From: Terfezia claveryi
Lineage: Eukaryota > Ascomycota > Pezizomycetes > Pezizales > Pezizaceae
DNA length: 64,000 nucleotides
Reading direction: 5' to 3'
NCBI GenBank assembly: GCA_015179025.1
Contig: WHUX01000007.1
Location: 742,044 to 806,043 of the forward strand
Shown: in pieces, positions 11,530-23,399 of the stretch
Layout: each line of letters starts with the position of its first letter
How positions within the stretch are numbered: position 1 is the stretch's first letter
Program-made: the position numbers and the translations under genes
The notes under the pieces: generated by a model
What the model saw: only the letters and a program-made list of their open reading frames with translations
The model's database searches: none
Told to the model about the DNA's origin: nothing

Positions 11530-12009
11530 ATGGTACCCATGCGTACAGCCGCAGAAGATTTAGCTATACTGATAGCCACTAAGGATAAAAACAACAAGGA
11601 TAAAATCAAGAAACGACCCTTGTTAAGACAGGTACCAGATTTTAGCAAGGTATTCGTTAAAGCTAACGAACACCCTGCACTAGCTTTAATTGATCTCCAA
11701 ACAAAGGGAGGAGACTTAATTAATTCTCAATTTGTACACCTATATAAAATACCGACTAGAAGTATTGAGAAAAAATTGTTAAGCACTACAATTAAAGGCT
11801 CAAAAGGAACGATAGACAAAGCTTGTACTATCAAACTTGATTGGATAGGTTATGTAGAAGAACGAACGTTCTATGTAGCTCATTTGACTGGATGGGACAT
11901 GATACTAGGAGAACCTGCTCTCAACAAAGTGCGAGCCATAATTCCTGCCTATCAGGAACCAGTTACTATCCAACCGGAAAACATTCCACGATTCCAGCTA
12001 AGTGTATAG
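11530..12009 (+). pseudogene. G1-B protease
   Basis: The 159-residue frame has the same noncanonical active-site region as G1-A (ALIDLQTKGGDLI) and the C-terminal WDMILGEPALNKVRA block. It ends just before the RT frame. It is an aspartic protease that would process the Gag-Pol polyprotein. Confidence 0.8.
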
Positions 12010-13083
12010 AAGGGATCTAGAACCATGGTGAATGGTATAAGATCAGCGTATACTCAGGTCAGCTGTGAATCAGTCACAGATTATAGTGAACCAGATAATT
12101 GGGAAAATATTAGTGACGAGGAAGAAACTGATTCAGAAAGAGAACTCGTGACAGCTGTTTCTATGGTACAGAAACAATTCAACCCTGTAACAGAGTTTCC
12201 CTTATTATTTCCCAAGACAATTCTACGGAAATTACCGCTACTAAGAAAAATTAATCACTTTATCAAACCAAAAGCAGGAGCTACTTGGATACCAAAATGG
12301 CGACCCTCAGAACATCGATTTAGATAACAAATCTATGACAAATTAGTCGAAGAAGAAGCATCAGGTTGCATATATAGAGTAGAAAATGACACAAATGCTG
12401 TAGTCATGTTCACTATCCCTAAACGAGATAAACCGGAAGAAGCCCTACATGTCAATGACTGTGGAGACCGCAATTTAGCTGTCGAACCGGATCACACCCC
12501 ATTGTCAGATATTAATGAAGCAATTGAACTAGTAGTGGAGAATCCCATTTGGACTAAGCTCGACTTAGCTGACGGATTTTTTAATATCAGGAACAATAAA
12601 GAATCTGAGCAATACTCTACCTTTTTATGTCACATGGGATATTTCAGAAGTAGAGTTATGCAACGAGAGGATCGTAACGCACCTGCTACTATGGTTCGTG
12701 TTATGCATGAAATTTTTAAGGATATGGTCTATAAAAATTTAATCATCTATATTGATGATATTATTATATTCTCCAAAACGTATGAAGAACATGTAGAATT
12801 ATTGAAGAAAGTACTTCAATGTCTACAGGACAAGAAATTTTATCTCAAAGAATGCAAATGCCAGTTCTTTACTCCAAGATTGAAATTTAGGACACGTTTT
12901 AACATTAGATGGATTACATGTAGACCCGAAGAAGAGGACTACTATATTAACATTTCCAACTCCTACAAGGAAAAAGGATCTTAGAGGATTCCTTGAAATC
13001 GTTAATTATCTCAGCAGATTTATTCCTGACTTGGCATCGTATGTGAGCACCCTGTCAGAACTGCAAGGAGAAACAAAAAAATA
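12010..13083 (+). pseudogene. G1-B reverse transcriptase
   Basis: Frames 12025-12327 and 12406-12984 cover the gypsy RT, including LDLADGFFNIR and the YIDD box (12748-12759). A stop at about 12327 and a frameshift after KECKCQFFTPRLK (about 12885) disrupt it. The thumb continues in another frame to 13083. It is nearly identical to the G1-A enzyme. Confidence 0.87.
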
Positions 13084-13560
13084 GGAATGGACAGATACTT
13101 ATAATGCAGTGTTTGACAAACTTAAGGAACTCATGAATTCCCCATGTGTTTTAAAACCCTAGAATAATAAATCTACTGAACCCAAATATTTAGTCTGTGA
13201 TGCTAGTGATATAGGACTAGGATCTTGGATAGGTCAAGGACCGTTGACGCACATCAGACCATCATGCTTCTACTCTAGAAAATTTAATCCAGCACAACTC
13301 AATTATCCTACCTTTCAAAAGGAATTATTAGTGATTATTGACTCATTAAAATTTTTTGAAGCACAATTAAGAGGTCACAAGTTACTATCCTTACAGACCA
13401 CAAACCATTAGTAACCTTCCATACTCAAACGCCTGCAAGCCAGAAATTGAGGCGATGGCAAGATTACCTAATGAATTTGATACAGATATACAGCATACCG
13501 CAGGAAAGGAAAATTTGATAGCAGACGCTCTATCAAGGAAGCATAAATACTTGGACACTC
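13084..13560 (+). pseudogene. G1-B RNase H
   Basis: The region encodes LVCDASDIGLGSWIGQG, the SRKFNPAQLNYPTFQKELL block and GKENLIADALSRKHKYL in changing frames. A single-base loss near 13380 shifts the frame in the middle of the domain. Confidence 0.82.
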
Positions 13561-14700
13561 CCACCACCGAGGACGATTATATCTCTAACAGCATCGATCC
13601 TCCTAATCATACCTACAACCGCAACATCTCTACCAACGCTTTAAGAACTTTCCACTCACCAGAAACCTCTACTCAGAACAATATAGTTTCTCGCAGAGCT
13701 ATCAATTTTAAGCATATCGACTGCACTTTAACAAATGTAGTGGAAGAGCCGAAGAACTTGGACACCATATCTTCTGTCCATACTTCGAGGGCATCCAGGA
13801 TGAAGAAAGCGAATATGACATGATGAAGGAACAAGAGTCCTCAGACGACGAGACTCTGTCTACTATACCAGAAGAAGTTTTCAGCGGGTATGATCGTGTA
13901 CCCAATATAAACAAGAACAAACCCTTAACAGTTCTTGGACTAAGATATAGGCCTCCATCTTCTGAAAACGCACAACAAAATACCCTCGCTCCTAAAGAAG
14001 CGAAAGAAATTGCTATCGACCTGGCTCATAGCAATTGGCAACAACACAAAAGGATGCACTGGTCCTTTTGCCGTGATTTTTACTGTCCAGTTCATGGCAG
14101 CTCCCACGCCATGAACAACTGCATGTTCACCGTTGAAACATGTGCAATATGCAACCACCACGGACATGGCAGTTTGAACTGTGACTTGACAGCCTCAGTT
14201 CTTAAGAAGGAGAAGGAATTCCTTACGACTCGTATTGCGCATATCTTATCCACAAATGAGCCTCAAAAGGAACTAGCACCAGTACAACAAACGCCAGCTT
14301 ATCCACCTCCACCAGCTCTCAGCCGTGAAGAAGCTATCCAGGAAATCGGAGAATGGGCAAAAAGATGGATTGCCAACAAGCCGACACAACCCACTCTCCA
14401 ACCCAGCATTCAGTTCAGTAACCCTACCGAACAGATAACCAACCGACAAATGGAACAGGAATCATGAATACTCCTGTTGCCCACAACAACCATGGAATGC
14501 ACCTCAACAACCAGCTGCAACTGCTAGCAGCAGTAACGCAATTCCAATCAACACCGCCGCCGTCACCACTCGTTCTAAAAAGCGAGTAGCCATTGATGAA
14601 GATCTACCCTCTTTCATTCAAGACACCAAGACCTCCAGACAGCGTTGTGATTTCTGTAAGTTTTCAGGACATAATGCTTCCACTTGCAAGGAGAAGAAAC
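13561..14700 (+). pseudogene. G1-B zinc-knuckle linker
   Basis: This is the best-preserved example of the unusual linker between RNase H and integrase. The frame 13820-14467 (215 residues) contains an acidic start, the segment FCRDFYCPVHG with CPVHGSSHAMNNC (CX2HX3HX4C), then CAICNHHGHGSLNC (CX2CX4HX4C) and a proline-rich tail. A third knuckle, CDFCKFSGHNASTC, lies at about 14645-14690 in the next frame. Such knuckles normally sit at the end of Gag, not here. A frameshift at about 14460 separates the parts. Confidence 0.78.
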
Positions 14701-15888
14701 CCACCATCAATGACTTCAACACAAGGATCGAACCGACCCTCAACAAGCTCATTGAAGAGAAGCACATCAGGACGGATGGGAAGACGACAAGGACTACTTC
14801 ATCACACACTGGCTTGACCAAGGAACAGGTATGAAAGCCGCATATCAATCATGCATGAGAGTATGTCCTATCTGGAAGAACTACTATGATACCTTTGTGA
14901 ACGTAAGGATCATAGAAGAAAAGACGGATTTTTGTATGTCAAGAACCGACAAGGACAATAGAGACTAGTCTTGCCCTCTACCTTTAACATCGAAGGTAAG
15001 AACTATCTCGAATTAGTTATTAAAGATGCACATGAAGCAACCGCTCATGGTGGCATTGAAAAAACGATGAAATATCTTACTGACCGATATGATTGCCAGT
15101 CCTTTGCAGAACCAACTAAGGACTATATCAGAAGTTGTGATACTTGTCAACGACAAAGTATTCCAACAAGGCACCACTTGGACTCGTAACCCCATTACAT
15201 TACCAAGCAGGCCATGGACTGACATATCATGGATTTTCTTAAGTAGCACCTGTGTTTACTAAGTGTTCAATTTTGTACCCGAATATTCCTGTTGAAGAAG
15301 ATCATGTAGTTTGTATTTCACGACTTTGGACGATTGTCGATAGACAATCAGGATTCAAGTTTCTTATTCCTGTCTCAGATAATTTCACAGCAGAACAATT
15401 ACTGCTACCTTTGATACTCATGTAGTCCCGACTATGGGATACCCTTTCTGTATTGTTTTTGACTGCGACACTCTTTTTATGTCAACGCACTTTCAAGATT
15501 GGGCTAGGAATAAAGGAATCAAGTTGGAACCGTCCACTGCATATCATCCACGTGCAGACGGACAATCGGAAATTGTGAACAAAGAAATTCTACAAGTAGC
15601 AAGAGCCTGTAAAATCGAAGGATTTGATTGGCTACAGAAACTACCAGAGATACAGTTGAAACTTAACTCTAGGTATAAGCCGCTAGACAGAATAGTCCCT
15701 TTTCCATACTATTTGGATTTAATGCACATCTTGGGTATCATACTTCCATACCCCATTAATGCATATGTACCAGCAAACGAACTCATGAGGTAACGTCTAA
15801 AAACCTATATGACGCCAAGAAGACTCAAGCATCTCAAGCGAACAAACGACTACCCAATACAGCCAAATTTTCAGTCGGACAACAAGTT
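14701..15888 (+). pseudogene. G1-B integrase
   Basis: The zinc N-domain (DAHEATAHGGIEKT, then SCDTCQRQS) is in frame 14971-15189. The catalytic core is split, with VFDCDTLFMSTHFQDW and HPRADGQSEIVNKE in frame 15434-15793. Several single-base indels break it. It would perform integration in an intact element. Confidence 0.85.
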
Positions 15889-16531
15889 ATGCTTTCCTCA
15901 GAAAATATCAACCTATCGAATGTCTCACCTAAGCTCAAACCAAAATGGCTAGGCCCATTTCCCATTATTTCTAGTAATCGGAAACGCAATAACTATAGCC
16001 TAGACCTATCCAGTCAACCTGACCTCCACCTCATATATAATACTTTTCATATTAGCAAACTCAAACCATACTACAAAAACGATCCCACCCAGTTCCCTCA
16101 CAGACAATCTCAGGAACCAGGACCAATTCAAGAGATCGTTATGAAGTTGAAAAGGTATTAGAATTCAGAACAGCTCCTCGAACTGGAGAAAGACAATATA
16201 AGGTCAGATGGCTAGGATACACTCCTAAATATGATTCCTGGGTAAACGCCAAGGATATCACCACCGAAATTCTTCAAGACTTCTGGACGACCGGAAGCAT
16301 GGAAGATACATTCAAGAGCGTCGAAGGACTAAAGGAAAACAAGGACCACGAACCAGAGATGAGACCCGAGCTCTCATCCAACAAGAACGAGATAGAATCA
16401 TGAGTCAAGGAAACACTAAGGATATTCATGTTAATGCTAATGTATTAACAATGCATCAAATCTTAGGACGTATAGAAACCAATATGGCAGAGCGAAGGAA
16501 GTAAGGATAGGAAATCCTTCTATGTGGGAAG
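15889..16531 (+). pseudogene. G1-B integrase C-terminus and chromodomain
   Basis: Frame 15889-16161 holds the GPFPIISSNRKRN and FHISKLKPYY region. A small indel near 16135 moves the chromodomain (EFRTAPRTGERQYKVRWLGY) into another frame, ending near 16503. A polypurine stretch (GTGGGAAG) precedes the LTR at 16532. Confidence 0.82.
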
Positions 16532-17253
16532 TGTAATGGAGAACGTTATCTCATTGCTTATATAATTGATTATATATTTTTATATTTCCTATATTACTAC
16601 TAGTTATGTATCTAAGCCTCTCGGTTGAAGGACTAGCCTTCTACCACCTCCTATTGCTTTATAAGCGTCCATAGCATGCGGAATCTACCATGGGAAGTTC
16701 CATGGCACTTGCCATATGAAGACACCCTCATTATGGCTGCGTGACCTCTGTTTAAGGAGTGTGACTCATTACTATGGCCACATGACCATCGTTTATGGCG
16801 TGTGACTCATTACTATGGCCACATGACCATCGTTTATGGCGTGTGACTCATTACTATGGCCACATGACCCCTTTTGTACAGCGCACCACCTTCTGGTGTG
16901 CCACCCTTTATTGTATTTATTTCCTTAGTCATCAGATCTCAGAGGAGTATAAATAGGCCATGGATTCCCTCTGGAATCCACAGAAAGAAACACAAGAAGC
17001 AACCAAGCAAGCCTTCAGAGCAAGCAAGCCTATATTCCGATCAGATCAAGATCATATAGCTTAGATAGCACAAATCATATAAGATAAATTACACCAGTTA
17101 ATTACTGTTCCCTTTGGGAACGTCCCACATAGTAATCTCCCTACCCTTCTGAGGTCTTACCTCAGCAGAACCGAAATACACAAACGTCTGTGCCTACGGA
17201 TATAGATTGTATAAACGGTACCGAATGAATACTGTCTAGTACCATTTATTACA
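16532..17253 (+). repeat. G1-B 3' LTR
   Basis: The 722-bp LTR begins TGTAATGGAGAACG and ends CCATTTATTACA. Three 41-bp units lie at about 16741-16868, upstream of a TATA box (16948-16955). Two perfect short hairpins follow (17107-17121 and 17149-17165). Its outer end touches G1-C gag with no clear target duplication. Confidence 0.92.
16948..16955 (+). promoter_or_regulatory. TATA box in G1 LTR
   Basis: TATAAATA lies about 80 bp downstream of the 41-bp repeat cluster in the LTR. The same box is present on the minus strand in the G1-A, C and D LTRs. It is the likely core promoter for element RNA. Confidence 0.6.
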
Positions 17254-17660
17254 AAAATGCGTTCATTTCTAAGTCTTCTTCTTTGAATAGGTACAGTGTT
17301 AGCCATAAGTAGTGTTTTGCTACGGCTTCTATTAAGAGTCGAGTATCATCAGGATGATACTGTTGGGCATGTCCCATTGAGCAAGTATATTTCAAAATCT
17401 CCTCAATTGTTGGAAGATGTCTGTCCCAAAATTCTTCTGGTGCGAGAGATAGAGCCATACTAAAATATAGTTTGGTTCCTGCTCCACCTGGTTCTCCTAA
17501 TTCTATATCCATGGGCAGATTTATTTCCCCTTCTGTGTTAGGAACTATAAATCTAGTCTTTCTGGGAGTTTCTTCTACTAATTTCTTAATATCTTCGGGT
17601 AACATAGTTAACTGTCTCGACCTCTTAGTCTTCTTACTAAGTTCAGATGCTATTATGTCT
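17254..17660 (-). pseudogene. G1-C gag N-terminal fragment
   Basis: A 118-residue frame (17249-17605) carries the gag N-domain only, from MLPEDIKKLVEETPRKTRF to EEDLEMNAF. It stops within a few codons of the place where G1-B gag begins. The upstream ATG used in G1-A is ATA here. With G1-B, this fragment reconstitutes a nearly whole gag, which supports an inversion of the intervening block. Confidence 0.82.
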
Positions 17661-18482
17661 GATTTCGTCGTCTGTCTGCAACCAAATGCAGCTGGTTATG
17701 CGATACGATCGTTGAGTTACTTTTCTTCTTCAGCACCTTTCTGTGCTGATGGTGTGGTAGCTGATGATCCTTATGATCTCTGTTTGACTGATGGTTCTGT
17801 TGGCTCAGTGGCTCACGAAGCTGGTGAGGCTGGATGTCAGGATCCTGATGTTCTTATGGTCCTGGTTTTTCTTCGTCTACTGGTCTAGAATCTAGTTCTA
17901 GTTCTTCCGGCAAGAGTGTCACGTTTTCTGATTGGTGTGTTGAGGTAGACGTTGGGGGCGCAGAGGTATTGGTAGAGATGTCTGGGCCTAAGGAAGGTTC
18001 TAATGGAGGTAATTCTTTTCTGGAGGAAATGGCTGCAGTGGAGGCAGCGAGATTTGAGCCTTGGGATTGTGACGCTTGGTTGTTTAGACCAATTATTCCT
18101 GGGACCTGGGGGGCCGGTTTTTCAATGGTGTACTGGATTTATAGGTACAGATGTAATGGCAGTTGCCAGGAGTGCAAGATGAGTTGTCGATCTTATTGGG
18201 AAAAGTGTTGTGAACGAGGGTGGGATTGTTTAATGTGGAATACCACTGCCCATTAGAGCTCTGCTTAGCTTGCTTCTAAGTCTTTTGTTGATGTACTGCA
18301 GTTGAGAGTCTGATATCTCATTTGTTGGATTTTGTTGGCTAGCTAGCTGAATAACGATATCGATTTTATATGTACACTTGGGTGTCGAATTTTATACACT
18401 TGCATGAGTATAATAAGAGTATCTGAAGGTTGATCAAGCCTTAGATTTGAGAGTAAAGATTAGGTAAGTGAGTTAAAAAAAA
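17661..18482 (-). other. G1-C 5' leader
   Basis: This is the same leader as in G1-A and G1-D, including the Gln/His-rich upstream frame and the T-rich run beside the LTR. Frames on the plus strand here are shadows. No further gene was seen. Confidence 0.6.
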
Positions 18483-19203
18483 TGTAATGAATGGTACTAG
18501 ACAGTATTCATTTGGTACCGTTTATACAATCTATATCCGTAGGCACGGATGTTTGTGTATTTTGGTTCTGCTGAGGTAAGACCTTAGAAGGGTAGGGAGA
18601 TTACTATGTGGGACGTTCCCAAAGGGAACAGTAATTAACTAGTGTAATCTATCTTATATGATTTGTGCTATCTAAGCTATATGATCTTGATCTGATTGGA
18701 ATATAGGCTTGCTTGCTCTGAGTGATTGCTTGGTTGCTTCTTGTCTTTCTTTTTGGATTCCAGAGGGAATCCAGCGGCCTATTTATACTCCTCTGAGATC
18801 TAATGACTAAGGAAATAAATACAATAAAGGGTGGCACACCAGAAGGTGGTGCGCTATACAAAAGGGGTCATGTGGCCATAGTAATAAGTCACACGCCTTA
18901 AACAATGGTCATGTGGCTATAGTAATGAGTCACACGACTTAAACAATAGTCATGTGGCCATAGTAATGAGTCCCATGCCTTAAACAGAGGTCACACGGCC
19001 ATAATGAGGGTGTCTTCATATGGCAAGTGCCATGGAACTTCCCATGGCAAATTCCGCGTGCTATAGACGCTTATAAAGCAATAGGAGGTGGTAGAAGGCT
19101 AGTCCTTCAACCAAGAGCTTAGTTATATAACATAGTAGTAATATAGGAAATACAAAAGTATATAATCAATTATATAAGTAATGAAACAACGTTCTCCATT
19201 ACA
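18483..19203 (-). repeat. G1-C 5' LTR
   Basis: The 721-bp LTR is bounded by TGTAATGAATGG and CTCCATTACA and has three 41-bp units, one of them diverged. Its outer end lies in the G3 protease immediately at the active site. The first flanking bases, AAAAG, are the predicted target duplication. Confidence 0.9.
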
Positions 19204-20608
19204 AAAGTACCACAATCTATGAGAGCTGATGTAACCACTGTTTTATCATTGAACTTGACAGTTATAGGTACAACGAAGTGCTCGCCAAACAGGCAAGACT
19301 CATCAACAGACATAGATGTAGGTAAAGAAAATGCAGACAAAGATAAATGACCTGGAGCAGGTCTCTTGCTAGTGTCAGTAACTAGGCAAGGGACTCTCCT
19401 TTTCCTGACTCTTTAACCTCTTCGATCTGTGATTCGGATATGGCGTGGGCGGCCAGGGAGCAGTTCTTGTAGAGGGGACATGCCGCAATGAAGTGGTCCC
19501 CCTTTCTGTATGCAATGCACAAACCGTTAGTGCAGTGGCAGTCCCTTTCCTCCTGGATGAGGCGGAGTCTCCCAGACAAGAGATCCATAGGGGTGGTCCC
19601 TCCTGCAACCAATGATGGGTGCGCAGGTTTGTTAGCTGAGGCCGGAACTTGGGCAGGCTTGGGGGTTGGTTGCTGTTGCTGGTGCTGTTGTGGTAGTTGC
19701 TGAGGTGAGCAGGTGGCAGGGCGGAAGGTAGGGCGGTGTCTCAACCTAGCCATCTATTGTTCCACCCTGGATGCCTGGTCGATTAATTTGTCGAGACTCT
19801 TAGTCTCTGGGAGGGTGACCATGGCTTGTTGAAGCTCGTCATTCAGTCCCTCCTGGAACTACTCGAGCTTTGACTGGTCGTTCCACAATACTTCTGCTGC
19901 CAGCTTGGAGAACTCTGCTACATATGTGGACAGATCTGAATTACATTGTTTCAGAGCTCGGAGGGCTCGACTAGCCATGCCCATGGCATCGAGGTCCCCA
20001 AAAGCCCTGTCCAGAATAGCAAAGAGTGCCGGGATGCTGTCCAGCTTAATCCCAGTCTCAAGGACATATGGCTGGATTTGATCTACTACCTTACCCTCCA
20101 GTAGGGCAAAGACATAAACCAATCAGTGTTGCTTGGATGGGAATCTGGCTGAGTCCCTATGGAGTTTGAGGTTTACCGAGTTCTTCCAGGCTTGGAGGCG
20201 AGCCCTGTCCCCATTGAATTTGGGTGGGGTTGGAATACTTTCGGTTTTGGCGGTTGGTGTGGAGGGTGGGGTTGCTGACATAGCAGCCATAGTGCGGTTG
20301 AGAGTCTGGATCATGGTTCGCTCATTGGCCAGAGCGATAGTGGCATTGTCGAGGTCATTTTGGAGTACTGTGATTTCTTCATCGGTGGATCTCAGTTTTC
20401 GTTCGGCCATGGCCAAGCTATTGCCGAGTTCAGCCCCGATGGTATCTATTGCCTCGAAAATGTCGATAACCTCTTGACGATAGGCATTCAATTCGTTTGG
20501 GCCTGAGGGTATAGAGGAGCTTCTCCAGGTCTGGAACTTGATGGTGGGTACTGGGAGAGCTGCTCCTGATATGGCTGCGTACCAGTTGGTCCAAAGGATC
20601 TAACATAG
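19204..20608 (-). pseudogene. G3 gypsy gag and start of protease
   Basis: A third retroelement family reads on the minus strand. Gag occupies about 19740-20540 (SIPTPPKFNGDRARLQAWKN, then FALLEGKVVDQIQPYV and VAEFSKLAAEVLW), with a TGA inside it at about 20120. A Gln/Pro-rich part (19640-19700) precedes a degenerate nucleocapsid knuckle (CIAYRKGDHFIAAC, second Cys replaced by Tyr). The protease begins near 19330 and reaches ALIDCGTF at 19204-19230, where the G1-C LTR cuts it off. Base composition is richer in G+C than the neighbours. No ATG precedes the gag frame until MAERK. Confidence 0.78.
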
Positions 20609-21078
20609 TGTAACGACGGCTCTAGGGACAAGGCGACCAAGTAGTATGCCGGGACAGTGGCAAGGGGGAATCGCATACATAAGAACGCTACATATGTGAC
20701 CGGGGAAGGCTGGGACGAGGGCAAGGGCAAGGGGCAAGAGAGGTAGAGGGTAAGGGGCACGAGACACGTAGAGGCAGTTGTTGCGTGTGTCAGAGGGAGG
20801 CAGCTGTGCTGCAGAGCTGTTTACGAGATAAGGGGGTGCACAAGGGAGGTGCACAAGCATTGGGAGAGGCAAAGTCCTGTATTAGATATACAAAACATTG
20901 GATGGGGATCCAATGATAGTACGAGGGATAGGCTCTATATATACATAACTCAGTTAGGGCAATGGGGGAAATAAGCTTCCCTATCTCGGAAGCCAAGGAA
21001 AAGGTAATGATAACAATAACCCATCACCTGTGATCGCAGGTAATGACAAAGACAACAATAGCAATGACGGTTGTTACA
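20609..21078 (-). repeat. G3 5' LTR
   Basis: A 470-bp block has inverted ends TGTAAC...GTTACA and lies directly upstream of G3 gag. On the minus strand it has a TATATATAG box at about 20935-20945. The right partner LTR and the rest of G3 pol are not in this window. Confidence 0.65.
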
Positions 21079-21951
21079 CCCCCGAACCTCCTCCAATAGG
21101 GCAAGTATTATGCGGGTGAACTCATGATCATGAGAGGGCCCTTAACCTAATATCTATATTCATGATTAAACAGCTTCCGAGGCAGCAAGCAATAATATAT
21201 ACAAATAGTCAGCTATTATTACAAGTCGCTTACTGCTCCAAAAATGAGCTATTTTTAGAATTAGGTATATTTCCATAATTTATGCTATTATAACCCCCAT
21301 ATATCTCAATCCGCTGCAATACTCTCTTCTCAAACATTCTCAGCCCTCACCGAAAGGTCTCTAATAGCTCTGGGAGCTCTAATACCTCCCCTTCAAGAAT
21401 CTTTACCCTCTATTGATACCTCTGCCTCTACTCCCTCTATGGGCCTTATATTTTACGAATAGGCCTAAAACCGCAAGGAGACCTTTACCTATATCCATGG
21501 TAAATTAGTGCTGAAGGTGGAGCGTACTAGTTTAGTTGGTACAGAGCGTGCAAAATTACAAATTGCAGGATCTCAACTTAGCACACTAAGTAAGTTTCAA
21601 GAGCTCTTATTCAATTAGCCAAATCTACCCCATCTATGCCCTCCTCAATCTCCCGAGTTCAATACTCCTCTAGAGTATCCTCAGCGGCTCCGGAGAGGTT
21701 GCTAATCACTCTGGAGCTACAATACCCCTCTATTTTGGGCTCCAGGTAGTCGCATTAGCCATGACAGTATGCTGGCCTTTCTTGAGGCATTTTAAATCCT
21801 TTACACCCTTTATAGCTACCAGATCAGCCCAAGTATTACTAATATGTACCAGAGCAGGTATTAAGAGCATGCTAGGTTAGGTACTAGGTTGGACGCTATA
21901 TTGGTAGTCTGTTTACTATATTGGTAGATGCTAGGTTGGACACTAAGTATA
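21079..21951. other. unassigned AT-rich region with weak coding remnant
   Basis: The stretch lies between G3 and the G2a LTR. On the plus strand, 21310-21615 keeps one frame mostly open (AILSSQTFSALTERSLIALG, later TERAKLQIAGSQLSTLSKF) with two or three stops, so it may be a relic of a gene or transposase. I do not recognise the family. From 21850 to 21950 there are partial repeats of GGTAGATGCTAGGTTGGAC. Nothing else was found. Confidence 0.3.
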
Positions 21952-22591
21952 TATAATATGTTGTTAGGGGGACTGGAAGATCATATTAGATAAGATAAAG
22001 ATCTTATCTAATCAGATAATCTCAGGCTAGTAATGTATACTATAAAGTAGATTACTAATAGTATATTATTCAGTCTCACTATTAAAGTTATTACCAGTAG
22101 CATAAGATTACTATAATAGGTAAAGTAGTATAGAAGTGCCAAAGGCACTTAGAAAATTAACCAGTGGAACTTCTCTATTGATTGTACTCTAACTATGTTC
22201 TGAGTTCTAACTGTCTGTCCAACTGAAGGGAAATTCAAGGGACTATATATGTTTCCAACGGGGTAGTGCTAGGGTAGTGCTAAAGCAGTGCACCATCATC
22301 TGACCCTTACATATGATTAAGATCAACATAATAGAAACTTCTAGATAGTACTTCCAAGTACTATCTAGTACAAAATAGGTTAAGTCTTAACTTTTGACTT
22401 ATACATGTGAAAGCATATAATAACATATGAAAGTATATAATAACATGTGAAAGCATATGAAATATTAGCAAGGCAGATAGCACACAGAATGTTGTGTGTT
22501 TTGAGATGCTTGCTAAGTAAGAAAATACATAAGAAATACATTTGTGAGGGAGAGGGTTAGTCATAGGGTATGAGTAAGCCACTTCCTTACA
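21952..22591 (-). repeat. G2a 3' LTR
   Basis: The 640-bp LTR reads TGTAAGGAAGTGGCTTACTC on the minus strand and ends TTACA at 22591 on the plus strand. Its other end is TATAATATG, corresponding to TGTAAAGTG in G2b. A polypurine tract (AACAGGAAGGTA on the minus strand) adjoins it at 22592-22605. Confidence 0.85.
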
Positions 22592-23399
22592 TACCTTCCT
22601 GTTTAGATAAAAACTTCTATCCTAAGAAAGTAAACAGGGTATAGGTCCATATACATTAGTAGTTAATATTCAACCCATAATACCTATTGTTTCTATCTAT
22701 ATAGGTACTACTATTACTTGCTCCTGTATCATACCTGATATTATCATACCCCTCTTTGAAATCCTTATCAACTAGTCTTTTCTTAAAGAAATATTCAAGC
22801 ATCAACTAGGGTAAGTCCATTTCTTTTCCTTTATCTTTGTCAATCTTAACTGTATTTGATGAAATAGGGGGAGCAAGAACTTTTTCTCTTTCTGAATTAA
22901 TCATATCTAGAGTTTCTCTCCTTGTCTTATTTTTGCCAAGCTTATTTTCATTAACCTTCTTCTTTTTATAAGTAGCTTGCTTGCTACCATGTAACCAGAA
23001 TTCTTTTTTCAATGACTCATCAACACCATCAGTATATACCTACTCATCAAATTTATAAGGCCATCCCTTCCATTTCACCTTGTACTGCAACTTCTCTGTT
23101 CTAGGTTGTGACCTAAATTCCAAAACTCTTTCTACCTCATACCTATCTTCCTTAACTGGTCCTGGATGTTCCAGAGTCTTGGAAGGGAACAGTTTTATTA
23201 GGTTAGGGAAGAAGGGTTTTAGAAGTGAGGTATGGAAGGAGTTGTTGATGTTATTGAGGTCAAGGAAGTTAGTGAAGTCAAGTTTAGCATTTTGACTCCA
23301 TGGTGAATATTTAGTGATAGTAAAGGAGCCTATCCATTTAGGGGATAGTTTAGAGGAGTGGTATTTTGCTGGTAGTTTCTTTGTTGATAGCATCACCTG
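22592..23399 (-). pseudogene. G2a integrase C-terminus and chromodomain
   Basis: Frame 23040-23396 contains the integrase tail (FTITKYSPWSQNAKLD, NNSFHTSLLKPFF) followed by a chromodomain (DRYEVERVLEFRSQPR, KVKWKGWPYKFDE). The remainder, 22806-23012, is a Lys-rich C-terminal extension. A stop separates the two. The organisation is the same as in G2b. Confidence 0.85.

Noticed and set aside
21524..21600. tRNA-like sequence (TAGTTTAGTTGG with GGATCTCAACTT)
   Set aside because: The A-box fit is good but the B box is poor and no cloverleaf could be drawn; not called a tRNA or SINE.
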